Source: Lepturacanthus savala (taxonomy: Eukaryota > Chordata > Actinopteri > Scombriformes > Trichiuridae). From it: a stretch of DNA of 64,000 nucleotides. Every line of letters starts with the position of its first letter. Within the stretch, counting starts at the first letter, position 1. This document shows, in pieces, positions 13,040 to 24,470 of the stretch. The DNA lies in contig CM060477.1 of NCBI GenBank assembly GCA_030544235.1, positions 6,220,934 through 6,284,933 on the forward strand. Reading direction: 5' to 3'. The notes beneath the pieces were generated by a model. That model ran no database searches. It was not told the origin of the DNA and was given only the letters and a program-made list of their open reading frames with translations. The position numbers and the translations under genes are program-made.

Positions 13040-14000
13040 TACGACAGCTCGTTCCTTTCACATGGCATCCATCTGATGTCGTCTCGACACGGCGATAGGC
13101 TTATGTTACTCAGTTACAGCACTCTTCCCTTGCCCGGACACAGGAAACGCAGATCCATCAATTCTGTCAATTGAGTTGTATCAGATGTTGCACTTATGCA
13201 TTTTGGGAATACTGGAATATAGAAGATACTGGATGTGGCTTGTGACTTTGTTGGTAACTGTCATTCATACAACAAATGTAAAGAACCACACTTGCGAGGT
13301 CAAATTCCAACTTCAACAACAAACTTCAAAACACTCCAAAGTCTACAGCACCGTGTTTTCAAGTTTCAAGCCAACATAGACAAGAAGTGCTCAGAATAAA
13401 CAGTGGAAATTCAACAAACGTCATCCGTTTGACGATGTCTGTGTGATACGGTCAAAAGCTTCAGAACAAACAAGTAAACAGACTTTGAACCATTGAGTGT
13501 TTTGTCAGCTGCTGTTTCCAAGGTCAAGAATAAACTGTAGCTCAATATTCACTGATAGGATTTAGTGAAAAAATGTTTACAAACTGATATTTATAAAAAC
13601 CGAACACGTCAAAGTGGTGAAGGCATTTTAGAAGGCTACAAATTCCATTTTAAATATGTCTGCACAAACGGATTTTAATCTTGAGTCTTGTCTTGAGTAT
13701 GACATTTTTATTAGGGTGTTAACATTTTTAGGCAGCATTTGAGCCCTCTGACAGCCCACAGTGAATGACATTAATTGCACCCACTGGCATTTCATTGCCT
13801 GCAAAACCATAATGTGTACTATTTTAGAGTGGTTACATTTTAGTCCAATATGTACCGCATGTGTCACATTTTTGTCTGGAAATATATTATGCCACAGTAT
13901 ATTGTCACACCCATGATTAGACAGCATGACCCCATTTTATTAACCAGACGTGCACATTCGGTGCTGTCACACAGACAGGATGACAAGAGCGGAGTGGTTT
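13040..14000. other. Intergenic, nothing recognised
   Basis: Non-repetitive. The 99- and 67-codon frames have no recognisable content. Confidence 0.65.
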
Positions 14001-14465
14001 TACACCTGATAAGGAAACTATTGGCTGAGCTTTGCGACGGGTATGGAGAAGCCTCTGGGCTCCCGCCACCTGCTCCATTTCTCACATTCTGTCACACCTT
14101 AGGGGACATATCTCTTCCGATCCACAACCCAATTACTCCACAACACGTTTAACTGCCATCAAATGCTGCACAGCAGGGGTACGAGGGAGCCGCAAAGAGC
14201 CGGGTTGTTGCCATGGCCACTGTCACTCAGCAGATTTCCAGGGATGGAAAGAGATGACGAGAGCTCTCTGATTGGATGTTGCACTATTTTGACCAACAGA
14301 GAAAGGGCCAGTATTCACAACAACCACAGACACTGTTATGCAATCGAACAATTAGAATATGCACATTTGTGAAAATTGGCTGATCCTACTTGTTGAGTTG
14401 GAGAAATTTCAGCATAAGGGGCTGCAGGGAAATGTGCCTTTCATTTGCATATTAGATACACCATG
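14001..14465. promoter_or_regulatory. Candidate regulatory block with X-box and octamer
   Basis: X-box-like GTTGCCATGGCCAC at 14207-14220 (one base from the palindromic RFX consensus) and a perfect POU octamer ATTTGCAT at 14443-14450. No repeat, no known exon. Regulatory role is inference. Confidence 0.3.
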
Positions 14466-16150
14466 AGTTAACACTGTGTGCTAACTCATATGATCTGTGA
14501 AATTATAAGTAGAGATTTTCAGTGGAAAAACATCCCCTAAAGGAATTGATTCCTGTGACCGAGAAGATAAGTGTTGTGCTTTCCAGTCTATTGTGTTGTT
14601 TAAGTGAGACAAAAGATCAACAAAAGAAGCATTTTGTACGGAGCATGTTTCCTCTAGTGTTATCAGCAGTGTGGCGTATTTCTGGTAAATAAAAAGGGAA
14701 AAAACACCTGAGTTCCGCAGAAACACAGGTACGTTTGAGTGGAAAAGAGAGACAGAGACGAAGAAGGAATGAAATGTCACCAACACTGGATACCACACAT
14801 GGTGAGGTTTTCCACTTGACCAACAATCAGACATGCATGCCAAAGGCAGCTGATAAGATACCCGCTTGTCTCAGTCAAAACACTGTCTTCTGCCAGGGGG
14901 AAAGCCAGTAAAAAAAAAAAGAAAAAACATTTAAATGTACATCTGGTAGGACACATCTGGAAGACAGAACAAAATACACAGAGTATATTTTTTCAAAGGT
15001 ATTTTCAATGAATGTCAAATAAATATAAGTTACGATGTGAATAATATTCTAAAATAAATATAAATAGTAAATCGCTCATAAATCATGAATTCCAGAATTA
15101 TTTGGGGATTACTAAAGTTCCAGTGAAATGAACAAATACCGGTTTCATGCAGCATATATTTCTTTATATTTTGTACTTGATTATAAATTAATTATGCTTC
15201 GGAAAAACATGTTGTTCTGATCTGATTTATGGTGCGCACAAACCATAGGGAATAAAAATCCTTCAACTTTAATGATTGTGTCTTAACTGCAACCTTCCCC
15301 ATTTTGATTTTGGTACTTGAAAGTGTTGAAAAAATTATCTTAACAAAAGATTCATAGCGCCAGTCACCATTTTGGTAACCAATAAAATGTATACCTGCTA
15401 TTTGTATAATGAACAACAAGTGGAGAGTAATAAGGAAAGGATTAAATCATGTCTGTAGATCTCGGCTGTGATATTGATTCAGATCCTGTCTAGGTGTGGA
15501 AGCTCCCGTGCAATAGTGATGAAGTCATGTGTTCCTGTTTGGTGACAACATCGTCAGGAGGGAAAAGACCTGACTAACAGTCTCAATTCCCACGTGGTCT
15601 ATTTCCTCTGACTCAATGCCTTTTGGACCATGAGAGCAAGACACATAGATGCAGGAAAGACTCACATAAATTCACCAAACTTGTAAATGCTTTTATAAGC
15701 ACATACAACATACCGACTCTTGCAAAATATTGCATTTGCATCTCCTTCTACCGAAGACTGCAGCCAAAATGGTCATTAATAAGGGTCGTTGTATCCATTC
15801 TCTATCAGGGGAACTTTTTGGGCATCAAAGCAGGGGAAACTCAGCAGCACTCAATCATCAGGGAGTGCTGCAGGGCAGCACCACAAACACGCTGCAGAGG
15901 CCAGATACCAGGCCAAAACTAATGTGGAACGGAACCCGCCTGGGTCTTTTAACCATTGGACTCAGAGATACTGTACAAGCTAGGGGGTGGGGGGGGTGGC
16001 ACTAATGGGGACCAGAGGTCTGTGGTCTACGTGATGCTGGCCAGAGAGACCAGACGGCCGATGACTGATCTGGAAGGGGGAGGGGCAGAAGACAGGGTCA
16101 TTAAGGAGCTGCTCCGGCTCTAATCATAGAATAACACTCACGTCTTTTAT
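14466..16150. other. Intergenic, nothing recognised
   Basis: AT-rich 14900-15200. TTCCCACG (RBPJ) overlaps an E-box CACGTG at 15587-15596. A G-rich run lies at about 15964-15978. No coding content seen. Confidence 0.6.
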
Positions 16151-16158
16151 CTACCTTC

Positions 16159-16188
16159 AGCTCCATCTCACCATGAGAAAAACCAAGA
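16159..16188 (+). repeat. 30-bp exact repeat, copy 2
   Basis: Second copy of the 30-mer at 12255-12284, 3,904 bp downstream, same strand, with different flanks on both sides. Confidence 0.85.
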
Positions 16189-16189
16189 G

Positions 16190-18830
16190 TGTAATCCAAG
16201 CCCTGGTACGGCACTGAGCCGGGGTGAAGTTCACTGATGAGACTCGGTGAGGAAACATCTGCAACCCATCCACTTGGAATGAGTCTCAAAATAGGAGGAG
16301 ATTGCCCAAAAAAGAGGAGGATTAATTGGATTACTGCGAGTAGTACTTTGCTGTGGCCATTAAGTCAATCATTATTTACAGTATATTGTGCAAGAAAGAC
16401 ATGGCTGCAATGTATCATCTCACTAAGTAAATCCTAAACATGCTTGCCAGGAATATGTAGGCTATAATGTCACTTTGACAGTAAGAGGAAGTTTGTCTTC
16501 TAAGCGCAGCAATGTTTTTTCATACTGTCTGTAGTTGAAGAAGAGGAGAAGAACTCAGGAAAACAATTTGATTGTCCAAATCAGCTCCTGTTGCATGTAG
16601 AAAGACATAGTGAATACACACAATCCAACAGACCGATCTGGTCTGAAAACACACATAGGATGTGTGAATTGGCTCATTCACATAATTTGCTTTGACGTTT
16701 CCATTCCTGAATGGTGAGCAGATCAGACACAGATCTTAAACTGATTAAATAGGCGCGGGGAGGGAGCAAGGAGGGCATTAGTTAAGAAAACAGAGGCGAG
16801 GGCTGAGAGCGACAGGGGTTTGGCTTATCGGTGCTGTGAGCTGGGGCACTCTTAATTCACTCTGAATTAGCCGAGTCGTGTGTGCTGAAATAATCATCCC
16901 CTTGTTTATTTGTTCAGGCCTTGGCACAAGCCTTTATCTGCCGGCTAGAATTTGCACCTCCTCCTTGCTCTGCCTGTCTTGAAACTCAGTCTGGGTAAAA
17001 ACCAAACACTGATTTAACAGTAAACAGAGAACAGAGGGTCACTATAACCTGTCTCACAAAATCACCACTTGTTTTCTGTAAGCTTTAGCCACTCCGTCAG
17101 CAGCCGGAGAACATGATTGGGCTGGGGGAACTGACAAGCCCTAAAGGGAAAACCAGCCTGTCAAACCAGTGTTTTTAATAGCTTTGAAATAGAGGAACTC
17201 CCCACAGAAAGTCACACCTCAGACCGCAATTAGCTTGGCCTTGGCATGACAGGCAAATAGCGGTGATTGAAATGTAGTTATTGCGCAGCATGTGGAGTGA
17301 CAGTGTGTAAACTTGAGTGAAACTTTAATTGACACCGCAGCGGCTGAGCTGTTATACATAATATTTCAAAGACGTCTTTCCAAGGTTGACAACCTGCTTC
17401 ACACTTTGTAGCAACATATAGATCAGATTGGTTTCTTACAAGGCGAAGCGATCAATCACCATCAATTTTCATTTGAAATCACTTCTGATTCTCTGCATCT
17501 GCGAGGAAACCATGAAGTTATACAGGGCATGCCTCATTAATTTGCAGATGTGCTGACTGATTAACTTATAAGACCATGTAAATATCCCAGACACCAAACA
17601 GAGCAGATTACTCTCAATCCAGACATCAGAGCTCTGGATAATTATGGTCATCACTCAGTGGAAGAAAGTATAGCACACATGTAATGAAATAAAGTGGAAA
17701 ATATGCTGTGATCTATAAATAAATGAATAAGCACAATTCAAAGATATGGAGGTGAATTCCATTCCACAGTATTTATACAATGTGGTACATGTAATACTGG
17801 CTTAAATCCTTCTAATTCTAATCAAATTAATTTTTTCTCACTGCTCGAGGCTCATTCCTCACCTCTGACCCCATGAACTTGCACTTTGCATGCATATCAC
17901 ATCGGCACAAAGTCTCCATTTTGATTTCCATTGTGGCCGAGTCTGTCATTAAGAGTGCAGAAACAATGGTAAGAATGAGTGGTGCCACAGTAAATAGCTC
18001 CCCTGTGAATCCAAGCACAACAGTTCCACATCTCGGGAATGGGAGCGTTGGTAAGTGCGCCGTAGCTGCACTCAAGCTGCAAATCATATAATGACATTAT
18101 TGTAACCAGTAAAACTCATTCCCACACAATAGCTTTAAATCACACTATAATGGAAAATACTGGGTGTATTGCAAAGATAGTGAGAAGTGAGAAAGCAGCC
18201 CGTGTCTTTTGCCCTGATGTGCCCTCACTGTGACCTCTCTGTGGTTTATAGGACAGATTGTGCTATTGTGGATCTGGAGTGCCAAATGTTTGTCTGCCAG
18301 TTACCCAACAAAGAGTACCAAACAATTTGGGGGCACTGTGTGGAATATATGCTGCAAGAGTCAACGAGACATTTATTGGCCATCTTTATATAACTGTGGT
18401 ACACAGAGTGGGGCTCGATGACAGGCGGTATGTGGAAGAAAGGGAAATGGTGGCAGGTGTTCGCAGTGGGCAGGCATTGCTGCCCCGCCTCTCTTAAAAC
18501 AAACTAGGAGACTGAAAGTCCTAGTAACTGCCAATCATGCCAAGCATACTTCGAAAAACATCAAAACCAAGGAATTATCATGTGTAACAATTGTGGTTGA
18601 TCTGTTTACTCCATCATACCTATATTGGGAAATCGGTCAGCCTAGACAAAAAACAAAGGATATACATATAGTCTTGGTACCGCATTTCTTAAAAAAAAAA
18701 AAAAACACCAAGAAACTAGAAAAGCACTCTGAGAGTTCAGACATCCACCAAGTATATTGTGATCACACCCAACATTGTTGTACTATGCTGATTAAATACA
18801 CCGAGTCCAGAAACAAATGCAAAAATTGAG
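16190..18830. other. Intergenic, mostly single-copy
   Basis: No gene seen. 16740-17350 and 17460-17660 are GC-balanced, repeat-free patches that could be conserved non-coding DNA, but no strong motif was found. An A-run at about 18691-18704 may be the tail of an old retroposon. Confidence 0.55.
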
Positions 18831-18837
18831 TCTGTGT

Positions 18838-19110
18838 GGGCGGGTGCAAGATATCACCACCAGGTGGCCCCAATGCATGGTGTCTGTTTGAAGGTCCATT
18901 GACCAAACAACAAAAAAGTCAAGTGATCCAGAAACCAGGATTTTTTTCCAGATCATTACAAAAATATAATGATCTGTTCATGGTACTATTCCCAACATTC
19001 GCTGAAAATTTGATGAAAATCTAGCCAAAACGCTTTGAGTTATTTTGCAATCAAACAGAGAGATAGACAAATGCCCACGAAAACATAACATCCTTGGTGG
19101 AGGTAATTAT
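18838..19110 (+). mobile_element. Retroposon 3' tail fragment
   Basis: Matches a tail I recall as widespread in fish genomes: words such as CCAGATCATTACAAAA, GATCTGTTCATGG, AAAACGCTTTGAGTTATTTT and finally CCTTGGTGGAGGTAAT. No ORF remains, so this is a 5'-truncated, degenerate copy. It carries a CTCF-like core, CCACCAGGTGGC (18857-18868). Family name withheld because it cannot be searched here. Confidence 0.6.
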
Positions 19111-20214
19111 AGCCTCTCCTATAACTCAAATAATAAATATTCGACCATCCATTAGTGAGAGGACCTAATGAGAGACAAATAGGGGGTAATCAACTATAGA
19201 CTCATCAACATAATGCCCACCATCTCAAAGGTCTTTCAAAAGGCTGTAGCAGAACAACTGAATGCACATCGTCTTTCACACCCTATAATTTTCTGCCATT
19301 TGGCCAATAATTGATGCTGTACCATGATCATTTATCTCTAAAAAGGAAGGTATTGCTTTCTGTATGCATGACTGTCCTATGCGTATCTTGATCATTATAT
19401 CCCATAGACTTCACATTTAACAGGTTTAATGCTGAAGTGCAGTGTCAAGTGTAAAGACCATCAGATGAGCAGCTTTTAAGAATGATGGAAGCAGCCACAC
19501 CACAGTTCTCAACTGCAATGCAAGCAGCACTTTCGGGGATGAAGCAATCAGCCTGCGTCAAACTGGCCCATGGTTCTGAACAGCTATGTCTCCTGATAAT
19601 ACTGCAAGCAGCACTTCTGAAAGCAATTGGGCTGCTCTGAATGGGCATTGCACTAGTTCCTTTATTGCAACATTTTTATATGGATGCCAATAAAGCTGGT
19701 TGTTTAAACTAATATAAGATAATTTAATTTGAGTTATTTTTACATGATTTTTTAACCATTCTTACTTCATTCAAAGCTACATCTTTCATCAATATCTTAA
19801 ATGCTGGCCCTTGAGACACCACTCAGCAGTTGACAGGCAGTGATCTGTTTCTACCCTCTGGGCAGCACGTCATTCTAAAAAAGAAGGAAAAGAAAATAAA
19901 CTTCCACATCTGTTATGTATATGTTTCTGAAAAAGATAGACAGTGTGCCCATAACAGTTCTGAGAGGTTCAGCTGCACCACAAACAGAACAGTGTATGAG
20001 TCAGTATTTAGCAAACACTTTGTTGTAGTTGTTTTCCACTGAAGGAACAGGTGTAGCAGTTGGGCACTAATAGTCATTAAAAGAACCGAGCCCCAAGTGT
20101 CAGATTAACTTCTGCTGTTCTCACCTGTCAGCACACCACTAACAGTTTTTCCACTCAATGATACTCATTGGTCTGTAATGTAGTGGCTGCAAACTGTCAG
20201 CAACCTCCACTCCA
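19111..20214. other. Intergenic, nothing recognised
   Basis: AT-rich. No gene or clear repeat seen. Confidence 0.6.
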
Positions 20215-20410
20215 CATATTGGCAAACATTTAACTTGACTTGCATCTTTTTGTTGCAACCAGCAGTCTGGACAAAACAGTTCTAGGTAAGATATCCTGGA
20301 AAGAACTCTTTCCATATTGGCAAACATTTAACTTGACTTGCATCTTTTTGTTGCAACCAACAGTCTGGACAAAATAGTTCTAGGTAAGATATCCTGGAAA
20401 AAGTTATTTC
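20215..20410 (+). repeat. 98-bp tandem duplication
   Basis: Two head-to-tail copies, 20215-20312 and 20313-20410. They differ at a few positions (for example CAGCAG/CAACAG and ACAGTT/ATAGTT) and diverge most over the last 12 bases. Likely a recent slippage or unequal-exchange event. Confidence 0.9.
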
Positions 20411-23400
20411 CAGGAAAGACAAATTCCCTGCACATAATGTTTAATGAAATATCCTTCAGCTCAATATCTTCAATTCAGTATTTAGTATAGTTGTCATAAA
20501 TACTAAAAGCACCACCACTGGCACATTATTTATACTTTTTATATAAGAAAGACAACATGATATGTAAGTTAGATAGCCTTGAAATGTCATTTCAGGGGGA
20601 TTTTAAGGGTTATTTCAGATTGGACATACAGAAAAACCTACAACAAAAAGCCTGTAGTACAAACTATATAGTTTGAAAAATGAGGGCTTTTACCAGTGAG
20701 ACAAAAATTAATGAAAGTTGTTATCACATTGAATTGTGAGAAATGGTTCCTGCTTTTTTACATCTCAACCCATAGTGAAAACTATATCTGTACATCTTAA
20801 CTGCTAATGATGATCATTATCTTTTTCTTCTCTTTTTGAACTAATCTGTTCCATTCATTCATTCTGCACCATGACAATGACCCCAAACATCCAGCCAGAG
20901 TTATAAATAACTGTCTTCAGTGACAAGAACAACAAGGAGTCCGGCAACAGATGGTATGGCCCCCACAGAGCCCTGAAATATTATGATTGCATGGTATGCG
21001 TCTTACACCCATTAAGCCAGCAGCATGCCCTGCAATTTGCATCCACATCCATTTCCAACTACTAGTTATAGCTTGTCTAGAAAAAAATAAATTACATGCA
21101 AATTCTTGTTTTACTGTGATTTTTAGTAATTTCATTAGACACTTTTTACCAAACAAAAACAGGGAGGAAGATAATTTTCCTCTTACCGATTATACAACAA
21201 AGAAACTATCAACATTGGGAAAACATGATTATAATCAGCCATGAGTCAAACACTGATTAACAATTAAAACAAATTGTTTTAATTGCTCAAAAAGAGAATA
21301 AAATTGGAAAAAAATTAAACCATGAATCTGCTTCATGAAGTATGCACACTAGGGCAAAGTGCACAAATTACAAAAACAATAGGTATATTAATGTCATATT
21401 TATCATTCAACTCATCACTTCAGCTATGCTGATAAATCTTTTGTCAAATGTTTCCAGTTAAGCTTCACCTAAATTGAATGATCTTTTTGTATCAACAAAA
21501 GGGGGCCTCTGATACTTTCTGCCAAACCTCTACTCTCCCATGCAAAGCTAAATGAGAACAATGTGTATCTCCATTTGATGATCGCACCGCTTTCTGTGGC
21601 CAGTGAAGAACACCCAAATTGTAATCTGACCTGCTCAAAAATCCAACATAAAGAATCAGTCAAATACACACATTTTGGTGACATACAGTGCCACACAGCA
21701 GAATCACACTGACATAGACATCACATATGTCTTTCTTAGCACACACACACATAGAATGCAACATGATTCTATCAATAGAAACATTGCACAAGCTTTTCTG
21801 CCCCAGAGATTTGCCCTAATAAATTTTAAAAATGTGTGCACTAATAACTTGAACTATAACCAAAGTAACCCCTCCTCCCAGCTAAACCAATCATTTTATG
21901 CTTGTCTTCTTTTGTTCTGCTGGTTGGTGTTGGTCACGGATTGTCTGCAGCATGATGTACTCATCAAAATTTCATCCTTTTATTGGACACAGGTGAACAT
22001 ATGCAAGTTCAGCAACTACAAACAATAGTCATGACCCACCACTCGTGTCCTGGTGCACCGACACAGTGTGTCACGAACTGTTAGTTCCAAACATTTAAAA
22101 AAGCTTTTCTTTGTTAGATCTGGCATCTGTTCTTTATTTACCGGCCTCTAAATATGCCTGAACAAAGGAAAATACCTGAAAAAGAAGGGGTCCACACTGG
22201 GCATTTCTTTCCTAAATTCACTAAATATATTTGGTAAAATAAAGTATTTTGGGAAAATACTTTCAGTGTTGCAATAGTCTGGATTGTTTGCTGCTTTTAT
22301 GCATCTATCAAGATAAAATAAAACAATCTTATTTTCCTGCCCATCATTATTAAGTTATAGTAGACATGGATTGGGCATTTATGATTTAGAATGCTATTTA
22401 TAATGGGCTTTCAGAAGATAGCATTGCACCGCCTTGTGTGATCAGAACTGTGTCCATGTTGTTCTTGAACATGGCCTCTACTGTACTTACAGACAAGAGA
22501 CACAACAACAACTGTAAAAGCATGAAGAAAGTTGCTGGATCCACTTGCGGACAGAGAGGAAGCAGCATCTGGTGTTTTCTCTCCTTGCATTCATCAAACA
22601 TTTCTCAAACTCAATTGGTCCTCCTCCAAATGTTCCTCAGTTTCTCCTATGACTGATTGACCTCTCGGGGCTTCCTAAAGGCAAAACATGTTTCCTTGCT
22701 CAGCTTGTTATTTAAGACAGTGTTTGATGCCTGAGTTACCGCATCTCTTATCTGGCAAGCTTGCTTAACAAGCGATGAGAGCTGAACCGCGTGCTGCCGC
22801 ATCGAATTACAGCTGGGCAGGTCAATCAGGTCGGGCACAGGTAACACCTTAAGCCTCTGCAGCACTCGCTTCTGTATGCTCTGTAAAATCAAGTTGGCAC
22901 CTTTCATTTCAAAGATTTCAAGGAGCAGAAGAAGACAACTTTTCTTACTGGATGAGCACTGAACTCAAAATAACTACAATTTCCTACCTTCTCCAAAAAT
23001 GAATCACTTGATCTTAAAGAAGTAGAGAATGTTGACCTTTACTGTAACAGTAAAACAGCTTTAAAGGATTATGACTTCCAGATGTTGGTCTTTGTAGGAT
23101 CAAACAATGCTGCTTAATAAGCCACCTGAACTACTTTGTACTTAGCTTTCCATGTGTGAGTTCCCCCTCTCTTTTACAATATAAAGTGGGCTGGGAAAGC
23201 TCTATATATTCACTCTATTATTGTCTGCATATGTCGGCACCATTGTGCCCCCCCCCTTTGCTTATTGTGCTCACCAGACTTCTACACTAATGGTTTAAAC
23301 AGAAGGAGAGCCACCTGAAAATAAAGAATACGTCCCAGCGACGAAGGGAATAAACCTGAGCATAAATGAGCTCAAGACCTTCAGTGTTCCCGGAAGGCGA

Positions 23401-24230
23401 CATGCAAGGAGCTTAATAAAAGGTGTTTAGGGGAAACACTTAATGATGTGTGTTTAATGGTAAGATTTTGATCCACCTCACAGGGGAATTGCAGAGCAAG
23501 CTGAAATCCAATCGTAGGTGCTGCAGTCTGGTGTTTGCCAAAAATGCTGAAAATGACTGAAGGGTTGCATCGCGGCTATGTGATGGAACAGAGCAATTTC
23601 ACGCCTCATCCCCCCTCCCATCACCACCCCCGCCCCACCCCACCCCCACTCCCGCTTTGCTTCCAGGTGCCCGCTTATGTTTTCACTCTCTAAGTAAGAG
23701 CAGAGTGCGTTCTATGCCGCCGCAAGCTGTATTTACGTTAAAATAGTGGAAAAATAAACTTAAACACTTTGACCCGACATCTTGTCATCACCGTCAACAG
23801 CCTGGGCTTTTCGACTCTTGCCAGGGGAAGTTGGTGTATAGTACACACATAGATGTACACATACGCACACTTTTAATATATGCTCAAGAACAGCAATACA
23901 ATACAGTTTTCAAGGGCACCCAAAGATCACAACTGTTTCCTCGCTCTCTCTCTTTTTATTATTATTTTATTTTTAATTTCTCATTGTGCCGTGGTCTGTT
24001 TGTTTCGGGGGCATGGTGTCAGGAAGATAAGAACAACAATGCATGAGGCAGCACAAGTGGCAAAAAAACAGTTTATGAGAGCATTTCTGAAATGTGTATG
24101 CAATATTTGGATAAGGGACAATGTAAACTATTTGGACTGTTCAATAAACACACAAAGAAATGAGCATCCATACAGCGATTAAATCCATACGCTCAACGCA
24201 TGGCAGCAGTGCTCAGTTCACTAAGCATTA
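20411..24230. other. Intergenic, nothing recognised
   Basis: AT-rich, no coding content. Contains a perfect 25-nt palindrome at 21261-21285 and a C-rich/CACCCC patch at about 23605-23655. Otherwise nothing. Confidence 0.6.
21261..21285. repeat. Perfect palindrome, 12-bp arms
   Basis: CAATTAAAACAA - A - TTGTTTTAATTG. Each arm contains a homeodomain TAATTG/CAATTA word and a forkhead-like AAACAA word, so it could bind a dimer or be cruciform-prone. Function unknown. Confidence 0.7.
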
Positions 24231-24234
24231 TCTT

Positions 24235-24470
24235 TAAAAGGTCCCATGTTGTTCACTTTTTCTGGGTTTTATTTGACATTTTAATGTCCCTAATAAGATA
24301 TGGGTGGTTTTAAGAACCAAAAATCATCTCAATATAGTTTAATATTTCTTTGAGTATCTCTCTAGAGCTCTATAAAGAATACAACGTTTTATATCTGTCT
24401 CATTAATATTAATGAGCCTCTCATCTGATTGGCTGATGTGAACGGGCGGTGACTGTACAGTTGTGACACC
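24235..24470 (+). mobile_element. MITE-like element, copy A
   Basis: Starts with AAAAGGTCCCATGTTG, a terminal motif that is the inverse of the right end of copy B (AATGGGACCTTT, 40391-40402). The core shares an AT palindrome, CTCATTAATATTAATGAG (24399-24416), then TGATTGGCTGAT and a G/C stretch ending GTGAC, with 40161-40265. The right end of copy A is not recognised and may be lost. Confidence 0.55.
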
